Shown: positions 37,738 through 45,808 of the stretch, piece after piece | Layout of the letters: each line of letters begins with the position of its first letter | Numbering within the stretch: position 1 is the stretch's first letter | NCBI RefSeq assembly: GCF_000422725.1 | Contig: NZ_KE383909.1 | Coordinates: 667,178 to 731,177 of the forward strand | Length of the DNA: 64,000 nt | Reading direction: 5' to 3' | Source: Flavobacterium subsaxonicum WB 4.1-42 = DSM 21790 | Lineage (GTDB): Bacteria > Bacteroidota > Bacteroidia > Flavobacteriales > Flavobacteriaceae | The notes under the pieces: generated by a model | What the model was told of the DNA's origin: nothing | Database searches by the model: none | What the model saw: only the letters and a program-made list of their open reading frames with translations | Position numbers and translations under genes: made by a program

Positions 37738-39468
37738 ATGGAAACAAAAAAACGTATTGCCATACTTGGTGGCGGCCCCAGCGGATTGTTTATGTATAAA
37801 CGTCTTATAGAGCTGGAAAACAACAATATAGAGATTGATATTTTTGAGAAAAAACAACAGCTTGGTGCCGGTATGCCTTATAGTTACGAAGGTGCTAACG
37901 CTGAGCATATTACCAATGTATCCGGTAACGAGATACCCCAGATAGTAACCTCCATACACGAGTGGGTGTTTACCGTGCCAAAAGAAACATTGGATAGTTA
38001 CGGCATTGTTCCTGAAAGGTTTAACGATTATAAAGTGCTGCCGAGGCTACTGTTTGGACAGTACCTTTCGGCGCAGTTTGACCTGCTGCAGGATAAGGCC
38101 AGAGAGGCAGGCATAACTACGAAAATTCACCTGGGCGTAACAGTAACTGATGTTATAGACCAACCCTCTCAAAATGAGGTATATGTGGAGTTGGCAAACG
38201 GCGAAAAAATTCGGTTTGATAAGGTAATAATTTGCACAGGTCACAACTGGCCAGCACGTTACGAGGGCAAAGTGCCCGGATACTTCGACAGCCCATACCC
38301 TCCGGCCAAGCTGGCGTTAAAGCTCAACCACCCGGTGGCTATTAAGGGATCGTCGCTTACGGCCATCGATGCCATTCGCACGCTTGCCCGCAATAATGGC
38401 TCATTTACAGAGGATAAGCACGGTAAAATAGCCTATCAGCTGGCCGAAGACAGCGCCGGTTTTAGCATGATGATGCACTCCCGCAGCGGCCTGTTGCCAG
38501 CGGTGCGTTTTCATTTAGATGATTCGCATCTGTCTAATAATAAGCTGCTTAAAGAGGAAGATATAGCGGAAAATATTGCCCGGAACGGTGGGTTTTTATC
38601 GTTAGATTTTCTTTTTGAGAAGGATTTTAAAGACCTATTTAAAGATAAGGACCCCGATTTCTATGCACGCATTAAAAACATGACCATAGAGCAGTTTGTG
38701 GAAGCCATGATGGAGTTAAGGGAGCGCCTCGACCCATTCCAACTGCTTAGGGCAGAATATGTTGAGGCCGAAAAATCTATAAAAAGGCATGAGTCGGTTT
38801 ACTGGAAAGAGATGCTTGCTGTACTTAGTTTTGCTATGAACTACCCTGCAAAATACCTCTCTGCAGAGGATATGCTGCGCCTTCAAAAAACGCTAATGCC
38901 TTTAATATCAATAGTTATAGCCTTTATTCCGCAGCGTTCGTGCGAAGAAATGCTCGCCCTGCATGATGCCGGCCTGCTTAATATTACTGCCGTAGGGCAG
39001 GACAGCGAAATTGAAGTAAACCCTACAGGTGGTGCTACTTATGTGTTTAAGGATGAGGATGGTAACGAGCAATCAGTCTTCTACAAAACCTTTGTTGACT
39101 GCGTTGGGCAGCCCCATTTGCAGTTTGACGATTTTCCGTTTAAAAATCTTACAGAACACAGGGTTGTGAGCCCGGCGCGACTGCAATTCAAGTCGGATGC
39201 TGAGGGTAAAAAATTGAAAGAAAAAGGCGACAAAAGGATGGAGCATGATGCCGACGGCCATTTTTACCTTAACGTACCCGGAATTACCATTAACGATAAC
39301 TTCCAGGTGGTTGACCAATATGGTGCTTTTAACAGCCGTATCTCCATAATGGCGGTGCCGTATATTGGGGGCTATAATCCTGATTATTCGGGGCTTGATT
39401 TTAGCGAAGAGGCTTCAGAGCGTATTGCAGCAACCGTTCAGGAGGAGTTTAAAACAGCGTATTTATAA
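37738..39468 (+). CDS. FAD/NAD(P)-binding protein (NAD_binding_9 type)
   Basis: A 576-residue protein. The dinucleotide motif AILGGGPSGLFMYKRL is at residues 8-23, EIDIFEKKQQLGAGMPY near 40, and IICTGHNWPA plus AIKGSSLTAIDAIRTLAR mark a second nucleotide-binding region, as in the NAD_binding_9/HI0933-like oxidoreductases. The late region LTEHRVVSPAR and IMAVPYIGGYNPDYSGLDFSEEASERIA closes the fold. No signal peptide. The substrate is unknown. Similar Bacteroidota proteins are annotated only as FAD-NAD(P)-binding. It is monocistronic, preceded by 200 bp without genes. Confidence 0.85.
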   Translation: METKKRIAILGGGPSGLFMYKRLIELENNNIEIDIFEKKQQLGAGMPYSYEGANAEHITNVSGNEIPQIVTSIHEWVFTVPKETLDSYGIVPERFNDYKVLPRLLFGQYLSAQFDLLQDKAREAGITTKIHLGVTVTDVIDQPSQNEVYVELANGEKIRFDKVIICTGHNWPARYEGKVPGYFDSPYPPAKLALKLNHPVAIKGSSLTAIDAIRTLARNNGSFTEDKHGKIAYQLAEDSAGFSMMMHSRSGLLPAVRFHLDDSHLSNNKLLKEEDIAENIARNGGFLSLDFLFEKDFKDLFKDKDPDFYARIKNMTIEQFVEAMMELRERLDPFQLLRAEYVEAEKSIKRHESVYWKEMLAVLSFAMNYPAKYLSAEDMLRLQKTLMPLISIVIAFIPQRSCEEMLALHDAGLLNITAVGQDSEIEVNPTGGATYVFKDEDGNEQSVFYKTFVDCVGQPHLQFDDFPFKNLTEHRVVSPARLQFKSDAEGKKLKEKGDKRMEHDADGHFYLNVPGITINDNFQVVDQYGAFNSRISIMAVPYIGGYNPDYSGLDFSEEASERIAATVQEEFKTAYL

Positions 39469-39811
39469 AATTTTTATCCAAAATAATTACCGTAAAATCT
39501 TACAAATGTATATGTTTTTACAGTAAAATTAGTTTCAAATTTAGTCTGAAAAATCTCAAAATTATGTGTCTGAAATTCAAGTATCTAATTTTGATATTTC
39601 ACTTTCGGACTTTGAGTTAGGGCTTTTTTTTGCTTTTTTTGAGTAGTTGGCATGTATGCTATGTATAGTCATTTAGCAGAGGTTGAATTTTTGATTTTAA
39701 ATTTCAGAATTCAAAATCAAAAATTGCTATTTCAGTTTACTGCAAGAACCACTTCAGTACTTTGTTAAGCTAACGGTTGTAACTTTGCATCGGGGAAATA
39801 GGTAGTACAAA
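39469..39811. other. AT-rich intergenic region with inverted repeat
   Basis: A 340-bp stretch between convergent genes. AATTTTTGATTTT (39686-39698) and AAAATCAAAAATT (39713-39725) are perfect 13-bp inverted arms with a 14-base loop. It could be a terminator for either neighbour. No gene is supported. Confidence 0.6.
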
Positions 39812-40078
39812 TTACAAAGTTTTGGGCCTGAATTTTATTTTAAAGAAAACAATAAGCAGCAGCATGCTTAACATTATGGCATTGGTGACAGACAGGGGCA
39901 GGGCGTCTTTTAAAATTCCATACAATAACCATGCGGCGGCGTTACCGGCCAGTAATAAAATGGTGGGCATAGAGAGGTCATCGGCCGATTTGGTTTTTAT
40001 TATTTTGACTACCTGTGGCAAAAATGATACTGATGATAATACTGCGCCAACAAAGCCAATTATAAGTTCGATATCCAT
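39812..40078 (-). CDS. SemiSWEET sugar transporter (PQ-loop)
   Basis: An 88-residue, three-helix membrane protein of the SemiSWEET type. The first helix carries the PQ motif (SFLPQVVKIIKTKSADDLS), the second TILLLAGNAAAWLLYGIL, the third LSVTNAIMLSMLLLIVFF. Dimers form a sugar uniporter across the inner membrane in studied cases. The frame extends to 40123, but MDIELIIGF at 40078 fits the family's N-terminus. The sugar is unknown. Confidence 0.9.
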   Translation of the reverse strand: MDIELIIGFVGAVLSSVSFLPQVVKIIKTKSADDLSMPTILLLAGNAAAWLLYGILKDALPLSVTNAIMLSMLLLIVFFKIKFRPKTL

Positions 40079-40216
40079 ACGTTTATTTGCTTTTTTAGTG
40101 TTTATAAATATGTTTAAAAGCATAAGTTACATTTTTTAAGCCTTGCAGACCAACTTTGTTGCACTGTTTGTAATATAATTAAGAAAGCAAACGTAGTAGT
40201 GGATTGAATGTATAAG

Positions 40217-40250
40217 CCACAAACCTGCCTGCCGGCAGGCAGGTTCGTGG
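40217..40250. repeat. GC-rich palindrome (CCTGCCTGCC/GGCAGGCAGG)
   Basis: The core 40222-40245 (AACCTGCCTGCC with GGCAGGCAGGTT) is a perfect 24-bp palindrome. With CCAC and GTGG outside, the arms reach 17 bp with one mismatch. It sits 9 bp past the stop of the minus-strand esterase gene. It looks like a dispersed palindromic element and may end transcription. Confidence 0.8.
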
Positions 40251-40258
40251 CAAAAAAA

Positions 40259-41095
40259 TTATTTGTGAGCTTTCATAAAATCCAGTATTTCATCATAACG
40301 GTCGTTCCACGGCCAAAAATATTGCAGCACCATAGGCACGTGGCTTTTATTAATGTGTATGGGTTTTACGTTGGGTTGCAGGGGGTGCAGTGCTGTTAAA
40401 AAACGATCGTTGCCTGTTTTAATCGAGCTATACGTTTTATCTCCTACATAAATTAAAAACGACGGGGTATTTTTGTTCAAAAAATAAATGGGCGATGCAT
40501 CGCGCCACACTTCGGGGCTATTTGTCCACGTAGTAAGATAGTCGCTATCGGTAGTAGGTGGGTTGCCTTCCAGGTAATGTTTCATGTCGAGCCCGGCAGC
40601 ATCGTTAAGTATAATGCCAGATATGCTCTTTGGGTCAATGCCATATTTAGGATTCATAACCGCCAACGCCACCAAATGCCCGCCTGCAGAATGCCCTGTA
40701 ACAAATATGCGGTTAGGGTCGCCGCCGTACTCAGCACTGTGCAGTTTGGCCCATTGTATAACGGCGGCAATTTCTTTCGCCATCCCATCATAGCTGGCGT
40801 TGGGGCTCAGCGTATAGTCGGGTATTATGGTAACCACGCCCTTTTTGGCAAAGTTGCGGCCTAAAAAGCCGTAGGTATTTTTGTTGCCCGTATTCCAGTT
40901 GCCGCCATGCACAAAAATAAGCACCGGCATTTTTTGCTGTTTGGCTCTGCGCTTAACAAACACATTTAGCTTGGGCACTGCCGCGTTGGCATTAATGGCC
41001 GACTCTAAATAGGCTACATCTTTAATTTTTTTGGCGCCGCAGTTAGCAAATAGGGTGCATATTGTAAATACTAACAGGTATTTTAAAATTCGCAT
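40259..41095 (-). CDS. alpha/beta hydrolase, carboxylesterase-type lipoprotein
   Basis: A 278-residue protein with lipobox FANC (Cys19). It has the oxyanion motif FVHGGNW (HGGNW at 63-67), the nucleophile S136 in VTGHSAGGH, and a late His in NKSHVPMV; an Asp near TGNDRF is the likely third member. This is the kynurenine formamidase/BD-FAE-like esterase group. Being a lipoprotein, it acts at the envelope, perhaps removing acetyl or feruloyl esters from glycans, which is inference. It is 33 bp downstream of the DUF2252 gene, in the same direction. Confidence 0.87.
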   Translation of the reverse strand: MRILKYLLVFTICTLFANCGAKKIKDVAYLESAINANAAVPKLNVFVKRRAKQQKMPVLIFVHGGNWNTGNKNTYGFLGRNFAKKGVVTIIPDYTLSPNASYDGMAKEIAAVIQWAKLHSAEYGGDPNRIFVTGHSAGGHLVALAVMNPKYGIDPKSISGIILNDAAGLDMKHYLEGNPPTTDSDYLTTWTNSPEVWRDASPIYFLNKNTPSFLIYVGDKTYSSIKTGNDRFLTALHPLQPNVKPIHINKSHVPMVLQYFWPWNDRYDEILDFMKAHK

Positions 41096-41127
41096 GTAAA
41101 GGGGTTTATGTATATGTACGTAGTAAC

Positions 41128-42504
41128 TTAGCTCAGGGTGCCATTTTTTAGGGCATTTAAAAGTAAGTCGTAATCTTTATTATTTTGCTCGTTGTAGGCC
41201 ACGGCATATTTGGCAATAGCATCTTCAAACATCTCGGTGCTTCCCATGTAGCCCTCTAAAATAGCGGCATCGCCGGTGCGGGCATGCGCACGTGCCAACG
41301 CCCATCCGCAGGATCGGGCATAGGCTAAAAAGGTAGCGTTGCCCATTTTTTCTATTACGGGTTTTACCTTGGCATCGCGCATTTGCCGAATATAAAACGA
41401 CCTGCCTTCATCATCAGTAGTAAATCCTAAAAACATATCCGACGCCGACTGCATAAGCTTTTGCCCCTGTACCACCCTTTGCCCGTGGTTTTTAAACCTT
41501 CGGATGCCTGTAAATTGCTCCAGTATGCTATTGTGTGCCTCTTTAAATTGAAGAAATAAGGGGTCGCCGGTGGCCGACATAAGTAATATAACCCCGCACC
41601 AGGTACCCACGCTGCCCACGCCAACTACCTTAATGGCAACATCTTGTATGGTGTAGCGGTTTAGCAAAATGCGCTTATCCGGCGATAGGGTTTTTAGGTA
41701 ACTATAAAAAGCACGCTCGGCACGGCCAAAAAACTCAGCCTCCCTATCTGGGCTTACATGATAAATTAGCGGAGGGTTATCTTTTATACGGTGGCGCCCA
41801 CCTTTAGTGTAGGTAAGTTTTTCAAACTCCCTTTCGTGCGGTAACAGGCTGGCTGCCTTGCGCACCTTTTTAAGGCTTACCATTTTTTCGCGTTCGTAGC
41901 CATCTTTGGTAAGCTCCTTAAGGCTAATCTGGGCGTACCATATTTGCAGTGCCGACATCTTAGCATATTCCGCCATGTGTATGCGGTAGCTGTTGGCAGC
42001 GCGCCAGGCAGCTTCCTGGCTCTCAATATCGCTAAAGCCCAGTGTTTTTCCGGCAATCATAAAACTGGCGGCAAGGCGTTTAACATCCCACTCCCAAGGG
42101 GCGGGGGCGGTTTCATCAAAGTCATCAATATCAAAAACCAGCCTGCGCTCGGGGGTGGCAAAGCCGCCAAAATTTTGAAGGTGGCAATCGCCGCAGGCCT
42201 GTAAATTCATTCGGGTTGATGGCATTCGCCCGAGGTCTGACGCCATAATGGCCGCACTGCCTCGGTAAAACGCCAGTGGAGATTCGGCCATGCGTTGGTA
42301 CCTTATGGGCAGCAGGCTTTCTATACGCCCGGCGCTGTTTTGGGCCAGTATGGCAATAGGGTCGGGCCTGTCTGTCGTATTGTGCAGGCCGTGCAGCTCT
42401 ATAGGGCAACGTTTGGTTTGCAGCCTGCCATATTCATAGCGTTTTAGCTTAGATGCACTGGCCGCAAAATGCTTGGTAAGTGTGTTTTTAGAGGTAGTTT
42501 TCAT
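41128..42504 (-). CDS. DUF2252 family protein
   Basis: A 458-residue cytoplasmic protein. The hallmark blocks are FYRGSAAIMASDLG, CGDCHLQNFGGF, LVFDIDDFDETAPAPWEWDVKRLAASF, and VKVVGVGSVGTWCGVILL. The order GDxHxxN followed by DIDDFD resembles the catalytic and metal-binding loops of aminoglycoside-phosphotransferase-like kinases, so a phosphotransfer role is possible but unproven. The C-terminus has RSCGWALARAHARTGDAA. Met at 42504 is preferred to 42516. No function is known to me. It may be co-transcribed with the downstream esterase. Confidence 0.82.
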   Translation of the reverse strand: MKTTSKNTLTKHFAASASKLKRYEYGRLQTKRCPIELHGLHNTTDRPDPIAILAQNSAGRIESLLPIRYQRMAESPLAFYRGSAAIMASDLGRMPSTRMNLQACGDCHLQNFGGFATPERRLVFDIDDFDETAPAPWEWDVKRLAASFMIAGKTLGFSDIESQEAAWRAANSYRIHMAEYAKMSALQIWYAQISLKELTKDGYEREKMVSLKKVRKAASLLPHEREFEKLTYTKGGRHRIKDNPPLIYHVSPDREAEFFGRAERAFYSYLKTLSPDKRILLNRYTIQDVAIKVVGVGSVGTWCGVILLMSATGDPLFLQFKEAHNSILEQFTGIRRFKNHGQRVVQGQKLMQSASDMFLGFTTDDEGRSFYIRQMRDAKVKPVIEKMGNATFLAYARSCGWALARAHARTGDAAILEGYMGSTEMFEDAIAKYAVAYNEQNNKDYDLLLNALKNGTLS

Positions 42505-42652
42505 GGCAAATAACAACGGGTTTTAAGTACAATTGGGGATAAATAGCTATACTAATGTAAACATAACCGTTTTGCGTTACTGCTAATAAAAAGGTAAAGT
42601 TATTTAGGAAATTATGCACAGATATTACATAATGCAGCCTTTTATTAAAACC

Positions 42653-42688
42653 AAAACAGGACTAACTATTGCTAATTAATCCTGTTTT
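42653..42688. terminator. terminator downstream of acnA
   Basis: AAAACAGGA (42653-42661) pairs with TCCTGTTTT (42680-42688) around an 18-base A/T-rich loop; T-rich sequence flanks it on both strands. It begins 20 bp after the acnA stop. Confidence 0.7.
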
Positions 42689-42708
42689 TTATTTTTATGA
42701 TATGTGTG

Positions 42709-45486
42709 CTATGCCTTATTTAAAAACTGCCTAAGCACATACTGTAAAATACCCTCGTTACGGTAGTATTCTATTTCTATTTTAGAATCGAGCCTTGCAA
42801 TAGCGCGGAATTTAATCTCGCTGCCATCGTTTTTTTTAGCTACAACCTCAACCTCTTTTAACGGCCTTATGTCGTTAGCAATGCCATAAATACTAAATTG
42901 TTCCTGGCCGGTAAGGCCAAGGCTTTCGGCATTTTGGCCCGGCAGGTATTGCATAGGCAACACGCCCATGCCCACAAGGTTACTACGGTGAATACGCTCG
43001 TAGCTTTCGGCCAGTACGGCTTTAACGCCCAGCAGGAAAGTGCCTTTAGCAGCCCAGTCGCGCGATGATCCGCTGCCGTACTCTTTACCGGCAAGTATAA
43101 CCAACGGAATTTTAGACTCCTTATATTTAACCGACGCATCGTACACGCTCATCTCTTCGCCGGTAGGCAAAAATTTGGTGTAACCGCCTTCGCGGTCGGC
43201 CAGTTTATTTTTTATACGAACGTTGGCAAACGTACCGCGAATCATAACCTCATCGTGCCCACGGCGCGAACCGTACGAGTTAAAGTCGGCTTTTTGCACA
43301 CCTCGGCTCAACAGGTATTTACCCGCTGCCGATGCCTCTCCATACGAGCCTGCCGGCGAAATATGGTCGGTAGTAATACTATCGCCAAGAGCTAAAAGCA
43401 CATTTGCACCTTCAATATCTTTTAATGGCTGTGGCTCTTCGGGCAGGTCTTTAAAAAACGGCGCCTCTTTAATATAGGTAGAAGCCTCATCCCAAACATA
43501 AATTTTTTCGTCGGGCACCTGCAGGTTCTGCCATATCTCGTTGCCTTCAAAAATGGTACCGTAGCTGTTGGCAAACTGCGTAGGAGAAAGCACATCGTGC
43601 ATAATGGTATTAATCTCCTCGTCGCTTGGCCAGATGTCTTTTAAGAAAACCGGCTGCTGGTTAGGGTCGTAGCTAATAGGCTCGTTAAGCAGGTCGATAT
43701 CTACACGGCCGGCAATGGCATAGGCCACTACAAGCATGGGCGACATTAAAAAGTTCATTTTTATTTGCGGATGTATCCTTGCCTCAAAATTTCGGTTACC
43801 CGAAAGCACCGATGCCGCAACCAGGTCGTGTTCGTCTATTGCTTTGGCGATGTGTGCCGGCAGCGGCCCCGAGTTACCAATACACGATGTACAGCCATAA
43901 CCCACAATGTGGAATTTCATGGCCTCAAGGTCGTCCAGCAAATCGGCTTTAACAAGATAGTCTGTCACCACTTTAGATCCCGGCGCCAACGATGTTTTAA
44001 CCCAGGGTTTAACATCGAGCCCGTGCTCGCGTGCTTTACGCGCCACAAGGCCGGCACCTATCATAACATACGGGTTAGAAGTGTTGGTACACGATGTTAT
44101 TGCTGCAATAACCACCGACCCGTCTGACAGCATAAACTGCTCCTGGCCAACGGTTACGGCAACCACCTTCATACCGTCTTCCATTTTTTCCTCAATTTTG
44201 GTTTCGGGTGGCATTGGGGTTTCGGTAGTAATGGGCAGGGCACTGCCGCCTTCGGCATACCAGCGCGTAAGCTGGTTTTGAGGTTTAACGTACTTACGCC
44301 CAAACGATGTATGCAATAAGTCTATAAATTTAGATTGAAAGTTTTTAAGCAATATCTTGTCCTGCGGCCTTTTAGGACCCGATACGGTTGGCTCTATGGT
44401 AGACAGATCCAGTTCTAAAATATCGGTATAGGTAATGGTTTCGTTACCGGTACGCCACAGCATGTTGGCCTTGCAGTAATCTTCTACCAGTTTTACCTGA
44501 TCTTCAGATCGGTTGGTGGTGCGCATGTACTCCAGCGTTTTATCGTCTATTGGGAAGTACGTAACGGTACACCCAAACTCCGGCGACATATTACCTATGG
44601 TAGCCCTGTCGGGCACGGTAAGGTTATCTAACCCATCGCCAAAAACCTCTACAAATTTGCCTACAACGCCGTATTTTCTAAGCAACTCTGCAATGGTAAG
44701 CACCATATCTGTAGCGGTAGACCCCAACGGAATTTTACCCGTTAGCCTAAGGCCAATAACCTCTGGCATAATAAAGTAAATGGGCTGGCCCAAAATGGCG
44801 GCTTCGGCCTCTATACCGCCCACACCCCAGGCAATAACGCCAATGCCGTTAACCATAGGGGTATGGCTATCGGTACCCACAAGCGTATCCGGAAAAATCT
44901 CTCCGTTGCGTTCTATAACCCCTTTAGACAGGTACTCCAGGTTAACCTGGTGGCAAATGCCCATGCCCGGTGGCACCACGCTAAAGTTACTGAACGATTT
45001 TTGCGCCCATTTAAGGAATTGGTAACGCTCCTGGTTACGCTGGTATTCCTCATCCATATTGCGCTGGTAGGCGTAACCCGTACCAAAATAATCTACCTGT
45101 ACCGAGTGGTCTATAACCAGGTCTACGGGTATAAGCGGGTTAATGGCATCGGGGTTTTTGCCTCTTCGGGCCACCTCTGCACGCAGCGATGCTATATCTA
45201 CCACTGCCGGCACACCGGTAAAATCCTGCATTAAAACACGGGCCGGCTTAAACGGAATATCCTTATCCGATGCTTCCGGCTGCCAGTTCAGTATGGTTTC
45301 TATGTTTTCTTTAGTAATGGCAAAATCATCAAAATTTCGCAAAACGTTTTCTAACAAAATTCTGATGGAAAAAGGCATCCTCTCAATATCGAATCCCTGT
45401 GCCTGCATTTCGGTTAGGCTGTAGTAAGTAAAAGTGCCATTTTTTGTATTAAGTAACTTCTTTATCTGATAAATATCGTTCGACAT
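42709..45486 (-). CDS. acnA: aconitate hydratase
   Basis: A 925-residue enzyme of the AcnA/IRP1 type. It shows SVQVDYFGT, VVPPGMGICHQVNLEYL, GTDSHTPMVNGIGVIAWGVGGIEAEA, and the [4Fe-4S] cysteines in ITSCTNTSNP and GYGCTSCIGNSGPL. The swivel domain carries NSYGSRRGHDEVMIRGTFANVRI and AGKEYGSGSSRDWAAKG. It isomerises citrate and isocitrate in the TCA cycle. It stands alone in the minus direction, divergent from the LodA-like gene. Length is slightly above the usual 890-900. Confidence 0.97.
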   Translation of the reverse strand: MSNDIYQIKKLLNTKNGTFTYYSLTEMQAQGFDIERMPFSIRILLENVLRNFDDFAITKENIETILNWQPEASDKDIPFKPARVLMQDFTGVPAVVDIASLRAEVARRGKNPDAINPLIPVDLVIDHSVQVDYFGTGYAYQRNMDEEYQRNQERYQFLKWAQKSFSNFSVVPPGMGICHQVNLEYLSKGVIERNGEIFPDTLVGTDSHTPMVNGIGVIAWGVGGIEAEAAILGQPIYFIMPEVIGLRLTGKIPLGSTATDMVLTIAELLRKYGVVGKFVEVFGDGLDNLTVPDRATIGNMSPEFGCTVTYFPIDDKTLEYMRTTNRSEDQVKLVEDYCKANMLWRTGNETITYTDILELDLSTIEPTVSGPKRPQDKILLKNFQSKFIDLLHTSFGRKYVKPQNQLTRWYAEGGSALPITTETPMPPETKIEEKMEDGMKVVAVTVGQEQFMLSDGSVVIAAITSCTNTSNPYVMIGAGLVARKAREHGLDVKPWVKTSLAPGSKVVTDYLVKADLLDDLEAMKFHIVGYGCTSCIGNSGPLPAHIAKAIDEHDLVAASVLSGNRNFEARIHPQIKMNFLMSPMLVVAYAIAGRVDIDLLNEPISYDPNQQPVFLKDIWPSDEEINTIMHDVLSPTQFANSYGTIFEGNEIWQNLQVPDEKIYVWDEASTYIKEAPFFKDLPEEPQPLKDIEGANVLLALGDSITTDHISPAGSYGEASAAGKYLLSRGVQKADFNSYGSRRGHDEVMIRGTFANVRIKNKLADREGGYTKFLPTGEEMSVYDASVKYKESKIPLVILAGKEYGSGSSRDWAAKGTFLLGVKAVLAESYERIHRSNLVGMGVLPMQYLPGQNAESLGLTGQEQFSIYGIANDIRPLKEVEVVAKKNDGSEIKFRAIARLDSKIEIEYYRNEGILQYVLRQFLNKA

Positions 45487-45808
45487 AATAACGGGGTATT
45501 TAATTGTAAAATGTGTTACCTAAATGTAGGGCTAATCGTTCATATAGCCAATACGTTGCGCTTATATAGTCTCATTCTTAATAAGGGTTTTTTATTGGCT
45601 AAAGCACCTTCCTGGTATTGTTAAAATTTTAACTCTTGCCTTACAAAATCAGGTAAAAACACCTGATTCTAATCCCGTGGCCTGCTTTACTTTTACAGTA
45701 CTATCAGCCTTACTACTGATATTCGGCCTTCCGACTAAAAATTTACTAAAATTTCAATCGCTTTGATTGAGGCGCAACCGAAAAGCCTTACGAGTAGGAC
45801 CAACTATT
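45487..45808. promoter_or_regulatory. divergent control region of acnA and the LodA-like gene
   Basis: A 320-bp region without a gene. AATCAGGT (45647-45654) and ACCTGATT (45661-45668) form an 8-bp inverted repeat with a 6-base spacer, a possible operator, 140 bp before the oxidase gene. A TACATTTA on the minus strand near 45525 is a near match to a -7 element for acnA. Confidence 0.4.
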
